Both the position numbers and the translations under genes were made by a program. A stretch of DNA of 64,000 nucleotides from NCBI GenBank assembly GCA_032164245.1, contig JAVMKO010000003.1, positions 96,836,054-96,900,053 on the forward strand, given 5' to 3'. Source of the stretch: Sternotherus odoratus (taxonomy: Eukaryota > Chordata > Testudines > Kinosternidae). Numbering within the stretch: the first letter of the stretch is position 1; the number at the start of each line of letters is the position of its first letter. The notes below the pieces were generated by a model. The model was not told where the DNA came from and did no database searches. It saw only the letters and a program-made list of their open reading frames with translations. Shown here in pieces: positions 34,822 through 48,100 of the stretch.

Positions 34822-36480
34822 CATATATCACATCAACACCTGTAATTCAGTATTTATGTGCCAGATTTAAGTAGCAAGGCACATCTAAAGCACACATATA
34901 GTTAATCAAAAAGCCCATTTGTGGGACATGTAAAATACTGGTTTTACAACATTAATACTCTCTGCAAACTTAAAATAAGGGCAAGATTCACTTGTAGGCT
35001 CCAGCTGCTGTTTGGACACTCCATAAACCCAATTTAACTGGCTGATCAGACCAAGTTGGCAATGGGTCTCCACTAGGCTCCACTTATTCTGACAGCCCCC
35101 AGGCATCCCAGTAGCCCTGATGTACCTTCTGCTTACTGCAGCCCCCCACGTCCCCCACTTGCCTCCAATCCCTCACCCTACAGCCTCCCAACATTTCCCC
35201 GATAGTCCAACAACAACTCACAGCCGACAACTTCCTGGCCTCTCCCCAGAACCTTCCTGACTTAAGTGCTCCACTCCTGTGCCTGGCTAGGGTGGCTCCT
35301 TCCAATCCCGGCCACCGCTTGCTCCCATTGCTTGCTGCACTTACATAGCATGCACTAAATTTGAGTAATGAATGGTGTCGTGACTGGGTGTGCTGATGCT
35401 GAAGGATCCCAAAACACTTTACACTACACACATGCAGCACCACTGAAATGCAGCCATTGGCAGAGGAGCTGAGAATGGCCCCAACTGGCACAGCAATGGA
35501 GGAGAGGAAACAGTTTAGCTAAGCCCACCATGATAACTGGCTTTTATGAAAAGGGTCATGGGGTCAAATGTCCATGGAAACCAGAGAGGGCTTTGGTTTT
35601 AAATCATCTGTGGGTGGGGGATGGACAAACATTGTTTCAGTATCTTTTCTGGAATCTCCATTCTCTGGTTTCACAAAATGTCCAGGAATCACAAGAACAA
35701 TTTCCACACACGTCTAAGAATCCAGCATATAAAGCAACATTCTCTAGACAAATTTCTGCCTGGATTTATGTCCTGTTCAGTTGGGTTGCATTGAGTTTGG
35801 CCCAGACCAGAATTAAACTATTTTGGGTAGACTCTGAAGGAGCTAGGAACAAATATTCCATGTACGGCATATTTAAAAAACCCAATACCTGAAACTTTCA
35901 CACAAAATTTTAAATGAAAATTTTTTGAGCTTCAAAAACATTTTCTTCTTTTCAGTATTTTCTATTTTTGTGTACCCTAAGTGTGAACCTCTGGTTTCTG
36001 AATGTGGTCAGGAGAAAAAATGCCAAACTCAGTCATGCTTTGTGGCATGTAGGGACATACCAGAAATAGGTATTTGTAGAAATTCCAGGAAAAATCAGCA
36101 TCTGTGAGATTTCCAACCCCAGGCCCAAGTCCTACAAGGAGCTCTCAGCAGGCACAGAGCTCCACAGAGGAATGAAACCCAATTTAGCAGATCCTAAAGG
36201 TTCAGATAGCATGGGTGAGAGTCAGGCATTTATTTGAATGTTTTGGTTAAATATCCAAACCTAAACCTCTGAATCTTTTTAGGTCCAGCCATCACTATCT
36301 GCCATCTACTCATTCCACAAACATAACCATAATGACAGGAAAAGCAATGTTGTCCAGTCGATAGGGGCTGGGGAGTGAGGCTCAGGGAACCAGTAGTCAG
36401 AACATGAAACTGGGCCTCATTGAGGTCCCACTCCTGCTCAGTAGGACTCTGGGGATATAAAGGTCTGCCCACACTGATCA
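34822..36480. other. Unique intergenic sequence
   Basis: No repeat family or coding similarity recognised. A 120-codon frame at 35530-35892 shows no domain or splice context. Confidence 0.4.
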
Positions 36481-36483
36481 CTT

Positions 36484-36560
36484 TGCAGGATTGGGGCCTG
36501 TGTGACCTTGGGAAAGTCATTTAACATCTCTGCAGCTCAGTTTCTCTCTCTCTAAAATCT
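36484..36560 (-). repeat. MIR/L2-like fragment, antisense
   Basis: TGTGACCTTGGGAAAGTCAT then AACATCTCTGCAGCTCAGTT reads as the antisense of the conserved MIR/L2 core. Confidence 0.55.
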
Positions 36561-36569
36561 GAGTCATGA

Positions 36570-36830
36570 TTAAGGATACGGTTTAGTCATGGAGGTCACG
36601 GATTCCTTGATTTTACTGGTCCTCCATGATTTCTTTGGCTTCAGCTGTGACCATGGCAGTGGGGCTTGGGCTTCAGCTGTCATACTCCCCACACCCGGTT
36701 ATCAGCTGTCATTCCCCCTGGTTATTTTTAGTAAAAGTCACAGGCAGTCACAGGCTCCAATTAATTTTTTTATTGCCTTCAACCGTTCGTGACTTTTGCT
36801 AAAAATAACTGTGACAAAACCTTAACTGTA
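36570..36830. mobile_element. Small inverted-repeat element
   Basis: GTTATTTTTAGTAAAAGTCA at 36719-36738 is inverted near 36790-36808 as TGACTTTTGCTAAAAATAAC. The outer parts AAGGATACGGTTTAGTCATG and CTGTGACAAAACCTTAACTG are also roughly inverted. This matches a turtle MITE with TTAAGGTTAAG-type ends; family not named. Confidence 0.6.
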
Positions 36831-36839
36831 ATCATGAGT

Positions 36840-39800
36840 AAGATGCGAAGACGGAGACTGGCATACAGGGACACACCTAGGGAGATCCTCTGTTTGCTCT
36901 ATGATAATGCAAGTGTGCTAACAGTGAATGGCCACTGCTAAAGAAACTGTGCCAAATTCAGGCATGGTATAAGTGGGGCAATGACCCTGAACATAGTACA
37001 ACTGTGCCCTCTTACATCAGGTCTGCATTTGGTCCCTGGTATTTTGTAGAACCTACCTGGAACCGAACTTCTGTTGGACACAGGGTTGTCCAGTTCCCCT
37101 GAGATAGAGAACTATTCATGTTTCATGCTGAACAGCGTGGTTTATATATCCATAAATAAATCCTCAATTAGTTTTAAACTGCCCTGATAAACAGTGAAAG
37201 CAAACTTAACCCATTTCATTAGTTGGGCTGTATGCCGTTCTGCATACACATAACTGCCTTATCTAATCAGCCACTGGTGCCTTCAAAGTGGCAATTCAGA
37301 AACAAGGAGACCACCAAACCAAATGTATTCTGTGAGGTTTCACTGGAAGAAAATGGCATTGTGCTGATTACTGCTCACCCGATGCTGTTAGGCATGGAGG
37401 TAATCTAAAGCAAATGGAGTTTTCAATGCCTCCCAATGACACACCTAGTCTGAGGTGCATGGCTGTGAAGTAATTAGCTCTGACTCATGGCACAAAAGAT
37501 AAACACGAAGTTCTGCAATATGTTGGCTAGCAACTTCTTTCAAAACACTCTGTAAAGTAATTCTTGTCAAACTGCCTTTAAAAACAGAAGGCGAATTTCA
37601 TTCCTGTACAGAGAACCAGCACAGGTCCAGGCACACTAAGTACCATTTAAATCCTCAAAATAAGGATTGTAAATGTAATTAAATGAAAAGTATATTTAAA
37701 AAAAGGTGGGGGCAGGAGGATATTCAAAAGAACCAAAGTGACCTTGACATGATGGTTATCTAGGAAAGCCAGACATGCAGTGGTTGCCACTAAAAGGTCA
37801 ACATTTGCTCACAGTTGCCACACAGTGGTATTTGAGATACTCACACAGAAACTGAAACAAAAGTTATGAGCTTGATGCAGAAATTACTGGGTGAGGCCTG
37901 CATTATGCAGGTCAGACAAGAGGATCAAAATGGTCCCTTCTGCCCTTAAAATCTATAGCTTTTGAATATTTATAGTGCACAAATACTCATGCCAATCCTA
38001 TGCACTAAGGATGGATAAAGACATTTTGTTTCATGTTGGCTCACAGAAACATGGGCTTAAAGTTAAGGGTTGGAATTCCAGTTAGACGAAACTGTGGTAA
38101 GGTATGGGGAAAGAGAAGGGAACAGGAACAAAAGAAAATTCTAATGAAATAATAAATACAGTATAGAAGGCACTTATTTGTGCCAGCTTGGCTTTGGAGC
38201 ATGGTTTCTATCCTGTATGCATACACAGTAAGTAGCTCAAGCACAGACTTCTATTGGAGCTGTGGGTATTCACAGCCTCTGAAAACACAATGTTGTGTTA
38301 CCCATCCCAGTATAGTCATAGTTTCACCAAAAACTCACAAGCACCTCACAAAAGCAATTTCAGAGCAATCGGTAAGAGGTAATTGATTACTTTTCAGAAC
38401 TAGTAATCAATACCATGAAAACCATTTATGGGAAACTCAGCTATAGAAAAACTCCCTCTGTAGGGGAGAAGAAATGGAAACTTTAATTGTTTCAAATGCA
38501 TTGAAATACACAAACTTCGGTGCCCGTTAGTGACCCTCTACTTATAGGACTCAAACTTACAGTCCTGATTTGACTTCAAAGGAAGTCTTGCCTACGCAAG
38601 AAGTGAAGGATTGGACCCCTACAGGAGATGTTTTGTGTGAAAAAACCTACCCAACATGAGTATGGGTGGAAGAATCAGGCCTTATATTCTTTGGGAAACA
38701 CACTGAAGGTGACATGGATGCCAACACAGGTGGCATGCTGGTGGATTGGGTGAACACAAGCAATGAGTATGGGGCATTCTTTTTTTTTTTTTTTTTTTTT
38801 TTGAGGGCAGGCTGATCTGGTATTGTTGAAGGTAAATTCACTGCTACCCTAAAAGTAAAGACAAATGCCCATCAAAGTTGTTTTGTTGCTTCAATAAAAA
38901 AAGTAATTTTCTTTAAAAATACCATTTCCTTTTATTCTTTTTTTATAGGTAATGATGCTTGGATTTCCAGAATGTTTTCTATGAAAATATAAGATCCCAC
39001 CCATTGTTGGTATAAGGATTGTAATACTGTGAATTATATCTTGGTAACTGTCATGCTTTACACAATATCATATCATACAAAATGTAACCAAAACAAACGA
39101 TGTAGAAATATTGATCAATGGCACCACAAATGATACTTTGAGTCTGTGGACTTTTTTCAAAGAAGCGTAATTACTTAATTCAGGTGGCAACAAGCAAAAT
39201 GTACAAACTGGTCTATTGCTAAAGGAAATAATTTATTGCCTCCTTCATTACTCCATTGTGTAAACACTCAAGTTACACTAAGTACTGGCTTTTGGTGGGA
39301 ACAGCAACAAGCTGAGACGAACAAACATGACACAATGTAAAACAAGAGCTTTTGGTCCACATCCTGTTCTCATTGATTTCAATGAGACCAGAATGTGGCT
39401 CTGTGTAAATAAATCCATGCTATTACCCAAAAATGTTGGTACCTGAAAATGAATACGACAGAGTCTTTTAAATCATGTAGGCCCAGACTATTTCCACAGG
39501 TTCCCTGTCTCATTCTGTTACAGGCCGAGCACTGCACAGTGAGGTCCTGCTCCTGCTCCTGTGGCAATCCTCCCATTGATTTCAGGGCTCAGGATCAGGC
39601 CCTGAATAAGGTTGGGGCTGCAACACTGATTTTAAAAATAACTTCTTAAAGCAGGAAGGAGGCTGCCCAAAGGACAATTGCTAATTGCCAACATCAAAAA
39701 ACAGCATATTTTCTTTATGGAAATGAAATACCTATGATCAAATATTCTTTAAGAAATCAAATGGTTTATAATATAGTATGGTAAGCGTGATGTTTAATCC

Positions 39801-40053
39801 TCCCTGGTCCATGAGTGTCCTTCTGCCTCGTGTCCAACCTGTGCACTGAGGAAGCCATGGTCCGCTGTCCTCACTCACCATTTACTCTGGTTTAAATCAC
39901 AGTGCACTGTCCAAACTATATGTTCGGAGCCATATTTTGTTCTTGGTTACACCAGTCTAAATCCAGAGTAGTAACTCTTCATTGAAATGAATGGAATTAC
40001 TATTTTGGATTTACACTGTCATGACTGCAAATGGAATTTGGCCCCATACACTG
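36840..40053. other. Unique intergenic sequence with a poly-T tract
   Basis: Mostly AT-rich sequence. The only clear feature is a T-run of about 24 at 38779-38802. No exon or repeat recognised. Confidence 0.5.
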
Positions 40054-40342
40054 CGAGTATGTCTACATGGGGATAAAAACTCCATGGCATGGCCACAGCT
40101 GGCCCAGGTCAGCTAACTCAGACTTGTGGGGCTTGGGCTACAGGGCTAAAAACTGCTGTGTAGAGGTTCAGGTTTGGGCTGGAGCCCAAGCTCTATGACT
40201 CTTCATTCTCACAGGGTCCCAGAGAGCCCAAGCCTGAATGTTTACACAGCAATTTTTTACTGCAGGAGCCCAAACCCCCTGAGTCCAGATCAGCTGACCT
40301 AGCCCTGCCATGGGTTTTTTATCCCTGTGTAGACATACCCTG
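40054..40342. mobile_element. Palindromic MITE (TATGTCTACA ends)
   Basis: Left GAGTATGTCTACATGGGGAT and right ATCCCTGTGTAGACATACCC are inverted over about 30 bp. Inner parts (CCATGGCA, AGCTGACCTAG, TTGGGCT) also pair, so most of the 289 bp can fold back on itself. No clear 8-bp duplication. Confidence 0.75.
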
Positions 40343-40712
40343 AGGTTCCAGATCAGCAAGGTATTTAATTACCTAACTTTAAGCACAGAAGTAGTCCTGT
40401 TGGCTTCAGTGGGTCCTCATAACTCACTGGAGTTCAGGAGTCCTATGGAATTCAGTGAATTCACATGTTTCACTTAGATAAGTGCCCTACTGTGCTTAAA
40501 TACCCTACTGAATTGGAGCTTGAATAAGGTATGGGTCCTGTGGAAATAATAGTATGTGCTCATGAATCAATGCACACACTCAGGTGGGTGCAGTTGACAT
40601 ACAACCTTAACACTGGCATTTTTGACCTTTAAGTGCTTAACCTTCATCCTGAACATTCTTTAAAGTAATTTTTGTATGGAATGAAACCATAGTCAATAGA
40701 AACAATTGACAT

Positions 40713-41234
40713 TAAAGTAAAACCTCGATTTAACGGACCTCAATTTAACGGACTTCGGATGCAACGGACAAAATTTCTGAGCAAGTCTGATGCATCCCAA
40801 ATCCATTTCTCGCGGGCTGGCTGCTGGCTGCCGGCTCCCGGCTGCCGCCCGGGTCACAGCAGCAGGTGGGCTGGCTGCCGGCTCCCGGCTCCCAGCTGCC
40901 ACCCGGGTCCAGGCAGCAGGCGGGCTGGCTGCTGGCTCCCGGCTGCCACCCGGGTCCAGGCAGCGGGCGGGCTGGTTGCCTGCTCTCGGCAGCCGGGACC
41001 TGGGCGGGCTGGCTGACAGATCCCAGCAGCCGGGACCCGGGCGGGCTGGCTGATGGGTCCCGGCTGCGACCCGGGTCCCGGCAGTGGGTGGGCTGCGGAG
41101 CTGCCGCCCTGACTCTGTGGCGGTCGGGCTGCTGCTCCGACAGCTCATTTTTTAAAATTATTAAATAACGGACTTTTTCATTTAACGGACACCCCCTCGC
41201 CCGAATTAGTCTGTTAAATGGAGGTTTCACTGTA
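40713..41234 (-). mobile_element. TA-flanked TIR element with GC-rich core, copy 2
   Basis: Same family as 6.9 and 63.2 kb, inserted in the opposite orientation. The left end here GTAAAACCTCGATTTAACGG is followed by CGGATGCAACGGACAAAATT; the right end carries ACACCCCCTCGCCCGAATTA. The core (about 40810-41110) has degenerate units of about 50 bp with CGGGCTGGCTGC and CACCCGGGTCC, richer in G/C hairpins than in exact repeats. No transposase. Open frames are artefacts. Confidence 0.85.
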
Positions 41235-41389
41235 TACACTTTTTCTTGAGGGTCAGTGAGACTGCAAACATTTACTAAATAGCATCCTGCACATCAATAC
41301 TATTTTTTCTCTACCTTGTAATACAAAATAACCTCTAATTGCATGTGGTTTCCCTCAGCACTTGGAACTTATGTTTCATAATCAAAATG

Positions 41390-41408
41390 TATTATTATTA
41401 TTATTATC
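41390..41408. repeat. (ATT)n microsatellite
   Basis: About six ATT units. Confidence 0.85.
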
Positions 41409-41579
41409 CCAAGCAACAGGATTGCTTTGCAAACACAGCCTCAACCTCTCCAGGTGTATCAACTGTCTGGCAGGAAATGCTGCTGCTTCTACCTCTGTTT
41501 GTGGCAAATTCATTTCACACTAGCGAAAATACCCGGCGTTGCTCGGGTCCGTCGGAGGTGGGGAGGGGGCAGAGAGCAA

Positions 41580-42085
41580 ACCTGACACCCCCACCTCACT
41601 CCCCCGACCAAACCCGACACCCCCACCTCACTTACCCCTCAACCAACCCCGACTCACATTTTCACCCCCCCACCCAAACCCAACACCCCCACATCACCCC
41701 CCTACCAACACCCCCTGACCAACACCCACACCTCACCCCCCCATAGACCAAACCTGACACACCCACCTCACTTTCCCCCCCAACCAAACCCGACACCCCT
41801 TACCTACCACCACAAACAAACCCGACACCCACACCTCACTTACCCCTCGCCCAACCCCGACCCCTCTCCTTACCCCCCCCAACAAACCCAACAAACCCAA
41901 CACCCCCTGACCAACCCCAACACCTACACCTCACCCCTCACCCACCCCGACACCTTCCCAACCCCCCAGACCAAACCCAACACCACCGGCTCACTTACCC
42001 CCCGACCAAACCCAACACCCCCACCTCACCCCCCGACCAAACCCGACACCCCTACCTCACTTACCCTCTGACCAAACCCAACTCG
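41580..42085. repeat. Minisatellite A, expanded in the left arm
   Basis: Degenerate units near 30-40 bp, core CACCCCCACCTCACTTACCC and GACCAAACCCGACAC. The same repeat in reverse occupies only about 44355-44485 in the right arm. Confidence 0.8.
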
Positions 42086-42504
42086 GGTCCGTCGGAGATG
42101 GGGAGGGGCAGAGAGCTTTGCGAGTGCGGGGTCCGTTGGAGGGGGGAGGGGGCAGAGCTGAGCAAGTGCGGGGTCCGTTGGAGGGGGGAGGGGGCAGAGA
42201 GCTGAGCGAGTGCTGGGTCAGTTGGAGGGGGTATTATGACATCATAACTATGTCACAGAGAACAGCAGCTGCCCAGCTGATGTGATTGGCCTTTAAATAA
42301 TTTCACCCCTGGGGGGCGTCAGAGGTGAGATTTGAAAAATTTTGGACTCTTACCCTGATTAGGACCCTAAGACCTATAACTGTACCAAATTTCAAGTCTC
42401 TAGCTCAAACGGTGTGGAAGGAGTAAGTGCACATACATACACGCATACACGCATGCATACACCATTTGACTTTTATATCTATATATATAAAAGTCAAGTG
42501 GTGT

Positions 42505-42547
42505 ATGTATGAGTGTATGTATGTATGTATGTATGTATGTACGTATG
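42505..42547. repeat. (TATG)n microsatellite
   Basis: About ten TATG/GTATG units just right of the palindrome centre. The left arm carries a CATACACG version at 42434-42462. Confidence 0.9.
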
Positions 42548-42774
42548 ACAGCGAACTCCTCCCGCACCGTTTGAGCCAGAGACTTGAAATTTGGTACAGT
42601 GAGGGGTCTTGGGGTCTAGATCTTGGTAAGGGTCGAAAAATTTTCGGATCTCACCTCTGACGCCCCCCAGGGGTGAAAGTCTTTCAGGGCCAATCACATC
42701 AGCTGGGCAGTTAGGTGCTGATGATGTCATAATACCCCCTCCAACAGACACCGCACTCGCTCAGCTCGCCCCTC

Positions 42775-44270
42775 CCTCCTCCAACGGAACCCCGGAGATC
42801 CCTCAGCTCACTGCCCCTCCCCCCTCCCAACGGAACCACGGAGATCCCTCAGCTCACTGCCCCTCCCTCCTCCAACGGAACGCCGGAGATCACTCAGCTC
42901 ACTGTTCCTCCCCCCTCCCAACGGAACCCCGGAGATCACTCAGCTCACTGCCCCTCCCCCCTCCCAACGGAACCCCGGAGATCCCTCAGCTCACTGCCCC
43001 TCCCTCCTCCAACGGAACCCCGGAGATCACTCAGCTCACTGCCCCTCCCCCCTCCAACGGAACCCCGGAGATCACTCAGCTCACTGCCCCTCCCTCCTCC
43101 AACGGAACCCCGGAGATCCCTCAGTTCTCTGCCCCTCCCCCCTCCCAATGGAACCCCGGAGATCACTCAGCTCACTGCCCCTCCCCCCTCCCAACGGAAC
43201 CCCGGAGATCCCTCAGCTCACTGCCCCTCCCTCCTCCAACGGAACCCCAGAGATCACTCAGCTCACTGCCCCTCCCCCCTCCAACAGAACCCCGGAGATC
43301 ACTCAGCTCACTGCCCCTCCCCCCTCCCAACGGAACCCCGGAGATCACTCAGCTCACTGCCCCTCCCTCCTCCCAACGGAACCCCGGAGATCCCTCAGCT
43401 CACTGCCCCTCCCTCCTCCAACGGAACCCCAGAGATCACTCAGCTCACTGCCCCTCCCGCCTCCAACAGAACCCCGGAGATCACTCAGCTCACTGCCCCT
43501 CCCTCCTCCAACGGAACCCCGGAGATCCCTCAGTTCTCTGCCCCTCCCCCCTCCCAATGGAACCCCGGAGATCACTCAGCTCACAGCCCCTCCCCCCTCC
43601 CAACGGAACCCCGGAGATCACTCAGCTCACTGCCCCTCCCTCCTCCAACGGAACCCCGGAGATCACTCAGCTCACTGCCCCTCCCCCCTCCCAACGGAAC
43701 CCCGGAGATCACTCAGCTCACTGCCCCTCCCCCCTCCCAACGGAACCCCGGAGATCACTCAGCTCACTGCTCCTCCCCCCTCCCAATGGAACCCCGGAGA
43801 TCACTCAGCTCACTGCCCCTCCCCCCTCCCAACGGAACCCCGGAGATCCCTCAGCTCACTGCCCCTCCCTCCTCCAACGGAACCCCGGAGATCACTCAGC
43901 TCACTGCCCCTCCCCCCTCCAACGGAACCCCGGAGATCACTCAGCTCACTGCCCCTCCCCCCTCCCAACGGAACCCCGGAGATCCCTCAGCTCACTGCCC
44001 CTCCCTCCTCCAACGGAACCCCGGAGATCACTCAGCTCACGGCCCCTCCCTCCTCCAACGGAACCCCGGAGATCACTCAGCTCACTGCCCCTCCCTCCTC
44101 CAACGGAACCCCGGAGATCACTCAGCTCACTGCCCCTCCCTCCTCCAACGGAACCCCGGAGATCACTCAGCTCACTGCCCCTCCCCCCTCCCAACGGAAC
44201 CCCAGAGATCCCTCAGTTCTCTGCCCCTCCCCCCTCCCAACGGAACCCCGGACTACATCAGCTCACTGCC
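42775..44270. repeat. Minisatellite B, about 32 units of 45-47 bp, expanded in the right arm
   Basis: The unit begins AACGGAACCCCGGAGATC and continues CTCAGCTCACTGCCCCTCCC. Lengths of 45 and 47 bp are mixed (TCCTCC or CCCCTCCC spacers). Variants ATCACTCAG and ATCCCTCAG alternate in blocks, suggesting higher-order duplication. The left arm has only about three related units in reverse (42110-42230). The 404-codon plus-strand frame (15-residue period, NGTPEITQLTAPPSS) exists because units lack stops; nothing suggests it is translated. Confidence 0.92.
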
Positions 44271-44546
44271 CCCCCCCCACCTGCGAAGGTCCCCGGAATC
44301 CCTCGGCTCTGGGCCCCCTCCCCCCCTGCGACGGATCTGAGTTGGGTTTGGTGGGACGGTAAGTGAGGTGGGGGTGTCGGATTCGGTCGGGGGGTGAGGT
44401 GGGGGTGTCCGGTTTGCTTGGGGGGGTGGGAAGGTGTTGGGGTGGGTGAGGGGTGAGGGGTGGGTGTTGGGGTTGGTCAGGGGGTGTCAGCTGTCTGCCA
44501 CCTCCCCACCTCCGACTGACCCGAGCAGCGCCGGGCATTTATGCTA

Positions 44547-47500
44547 GTATATAGATAAGCCTTCTGATCATTGTTGTAGGAAATTCAAATGTGCAGAGCC
44601 TTCTGAATGTAAAGGTGGAATCTCTCACTGCCTGTATTAATCTTCCTGTACGTTACCACCTGCTCATTTATACAGCTTTTGTAACCTTATTTTATGACGT
44701 TGACTGTGAAGTGGTGTGTTTAGAGTCACATCCCAACAATAGCACACTCCAAACTCATAGCAACTAGACCTGTTGCTTATCCTTATAACTAAGCTGTTCT
44801 TTAACAACTGCATTTTTTTCCTAGTCCATAGTTCACCTTTCCTCATCCTTGTAGTTCCACGGTCAAATTCTGCTCTGATGTACATCCTGTGCAGCACACT
44901 GACATCAAGGAGTGTTGCAAGTTCTTTTCAAAAGCCCTGCACACATCTTTATTTCTTCATGAGGGGTCAGCCTTTCAGCTGGTGTAAACTGGCATAGCTG
45001 CATTGACTTCAGTGTTGATATACAACCGCTGAAGATTTGGCCCGATGTCATTGGCTTTGAAAATTATTAAATGATAGTTGCATTTTAGTTGAAATTGTTT
45101 GGATCCCATAGAGTTGAGATTATGGCAGAGAGAAGATCACACAAGCCACCACTACCACTATCACTGCTGCTAGCTATATGCATATTTTCCCCAATATAGG
45201 TCTTGATCCAACTCCCACTGAAGTGAATGGAAAGACCGTCTCTGACTTCAGTGGGAGGTGGATCCATCTGGCTGAAAGTCAGGGACAATTTTCTGGTACC
45301 AGGTAGAAGTGACTAGTGGGGGATAAGCATGTTCATATAATTAAATTTCTTGCCTCTAAATACCAACATCTATGAGATTTTAGTTGACAATTGGGATTGT
45401 AAAGTATTAATCAGTATTAGAGGCCCCCTTCCTTTTACTATCAACGTGCAATCCGAATTTTCCAAATTTCTGTTAATTGCAACTTCTTGTAAGTACTCCA
45501 GAGTTGCAATGAGAGCTTCAGTGTAGCATGGGCCCTGTATATTGTAGATCTGAAGCTCTGCTCTTGTAGATCATGATCCTCTTCAGCATCACTCCTAGCT
45601 ACTTAGGAGCAATGCTGGATTGACACTTTCTAGACAGCAGACCATAAATCAGGAAATCCTAAATATCTGACCCTCTGAAAATGTATTAAGATTACTGTCA
45701 AATTGGATTTCACTCTTATTTTTGTTTTGATAGAAGATGCAGGATATGAGACACAAGGTTAAGCTGCATATCAATGAACTGTACTTTCACCTAAACCCCA
45801 GACCTGTGAAGAGCACTGAGAGGTACATCCTATTACAAAGATCCACTTTGATGCACTGAAGGCCTATTTAAAGACTACTGAAGCTAAGAGAAAAGCACCC
45901 ATTGGCTTGAATGGGCTTTTGATCACACTCTGAATAAGAGAGAATTAATATATTTGCTATGGATTATATGGAAATTAAAATTAACAGCCGTACATGAAGA
46001 AAACTTCACTTTAACGGATTAAATGGTTGTTGCTGGAAAATATATTTTTCTGTATTTTTTTCAATAGAGCTTCCTATGTAGAGTAAATAAGTTTAAATCG
46101 TGATACATCTGTAAAGTTAGTTATGAGAGAATTATAGCCAGAACAGATGTCTGAGGAGCAGTAAGAAATAGCAGATCAACATCCAGAATACATATCTAAT
46201 TTATATTAATCCAGTAATTTTGTGTATAATTTAAATTCCCTAAGTAATAGCACAAATAGCTATTGAAATCCAATGGCAGAGATAGGGCAAAAGTAGATCA
46301 CTCCAGGCTCATACATTTTGTTGTGACTCCATTGACTTCAAAGTAATTTAAACCAGAGATTAATCTGGCCCTGTTTTAGTAATTTGTCTGAATCCAGCTA
46401 ATGAATATTTCACCATGTCCACTAGTAAGCAGAAACATAAGAAGTCCTTTACCCTCTAAAATGTATATTAACATGTAATAACATTAGTACCTGGCAGAAA
46501 ATTTGGCTGTGTGAGGTCCTGAAGGATGTAGATCCTGGTTGCATAGGCAAAAGTTTCAATGCTCTACAAGATGAAGAGCTCATACACATGCGCTGTTACT
46601 TATTGTATGTCTCTCGGCAATCAGGACAGCACATATAGATACAACAGCGCTATCTTTGATCTAGCTAGCTCACTAAAAATAGCAGTGTAACCACAGTAGC
46701 ATGGGCTAGCTGCTTGAGAATGCCAGTGCAATTGGCCAGCCCAGTCAGTCCCAGAAGTGACAGGTCAGTCCTGGAAGTGATGGATTTGTCACTTCCACCC
46801 CAGGACCCACATCGAGGGATGGCCCTGAGTGCTGATATATTTGGCCTACTGTCATTTTAAATTTGCCCAAGTTCTATGCCAACAATAAATCTTAAATGAT
46901 CTGATTAATAGGACTTTGTAGAAAGCCTGCTTCTGTAGACTCATGACTAATGAAATTTTTCCTATCTCGTGGCCAAATTCGGCAAAGTGGTGCACGCATG
47001 TAGTGTACAACCTCCTGTCCCACTGCACTCAACATGGAGATGCACTGGCTCCCCTCCCTAGGGGTGATAGAGCCTGTGCCAGGGCTCTGCTAAGTTGTGG
47101 GTGGAACAGTTCCCCAGAAGCTATGCCGGTAGGATCCTCTGTGACAAGCTGCTGCATCAGTGGACTTCTTGGCCACTCTGGCCAGGTCCCCTTTTTGGCC
47201 GCCGTAGCCCTCCTTCAGGGCCAAGCTGATCCCTTTTGTCTCTCTCCCTGAAAGTGAAATTGTGGCTGCTTTATGTTGCTGTAACCTGTCCCTGCCTTCC
47301 ACTCCTCCTTGTGCGCTTCCTGCTACTGGGGGTCTTCCACCACCCTTTATTGGTGTAAGCCAGTGGTGAATCTGGCCCTTTGTTGTTACAAAGAACATAA
47401 CAGATTCTCCCTGCTTAAGTGAAATTTCTAAGGCTATCTCCATCATATTTGTATGTATTTGTAACAGAGATTGTAACAAAATCTTGATCGGTGCTACTGT

Positions 47501-48100
47501 CACAAGTGCTGTCTGGAAATCTGTTTATGGTCCAGACAAAAATGTCCAATCTTTGCTAACATGGGTTCACAAGTTTTAGCAGTATTAGCATCTATCCATA
47601 GTAGAGGGAGCCATTCATTGGTTGTTGCCACAATTTTGAGAAAAATGCTAATTAGACCTGCCTTCTGAAGGATTAGATAACATGAGGTGATATCCTGGTC
47701 CCAGTGAAGTCAATGGAAAAACACTAATTGATTTCATTAGTCAGGCTTTTCCCCCATGGTACTTCAAAACACTGGTAAGCAGCTGGTGGACTATGGCTCC
47801 CAATGGTGCTCTTTCCAGGGAGGCTGAAATAGCAGTAGAGGTGGGAATTTTATTCAAAGAACATTCTTAGTGTAGACAAGGCCTCTCTGTACCTATTGTC
47901 CATTCAAGTCTTTATACAGCCCTCATCCCCGAATCCAAGCACCTCCCTGTGTCTATGTATCCACCACACTTCTCCCTCGGTAGCTGTATATTTTACACTG
48001 TGCACTTGGCTTCTAGTAAAGCTAATTTCCTCCTGGCTGGGAATAAAGGCTGCTCTTCCTCCCTCCTCTCTCTGTGTTGTCGTTCCTGAGCCTGTAGTCC
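44547..48100. other. Unique intergenic sequence
   Basis: No exon recognised. A piece at about 46650-46720 (CACAGTAGCATGGGCTAGCT) is one half of a turtle inverted-repeat element. A frame at 46943-47251 has no support. Confidence 0.45.

Larger units (their letters stand above)
41521..44546. mobile_element. 3-kb imperfect palindrome of two inverted element copies
   Basis: The left end TAGCGAAAATACCCGGCG reappears inverted at the right end as CGCCGGGCATTTATGCTA. Each terminus holds a CCCG...CGGG hairpin. The arms meet at about 42480, where CACCATTTGACTTTTATAT faces ATATAAAAGTCAAGTGGTG. Each arm, reading inward, has the hairpin, a CACCCCCACCTCACTTACC minisatellite, a GTCCGTTGGAGGGG minisatellite, a TGACATCATAA block, CCCCTGGGGGGCGTCAGAGG, a CAAATTTCAAGTCTCT block and a CATACA microsatellite. 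Nothing codes. Superfamily unknown: Penelope-like or Helentron-like non-autonomous elements are candidates. Confidence 0.8.

Noticed and set aside
43148..44366. Open frames of 404 and 269 codons on the plus strand
   Set aside because: They follow a 45/47-bp minisatellite with no stops in its unit; all frames are open in overlapping fashion and the protein is a simple repeat without known domain.
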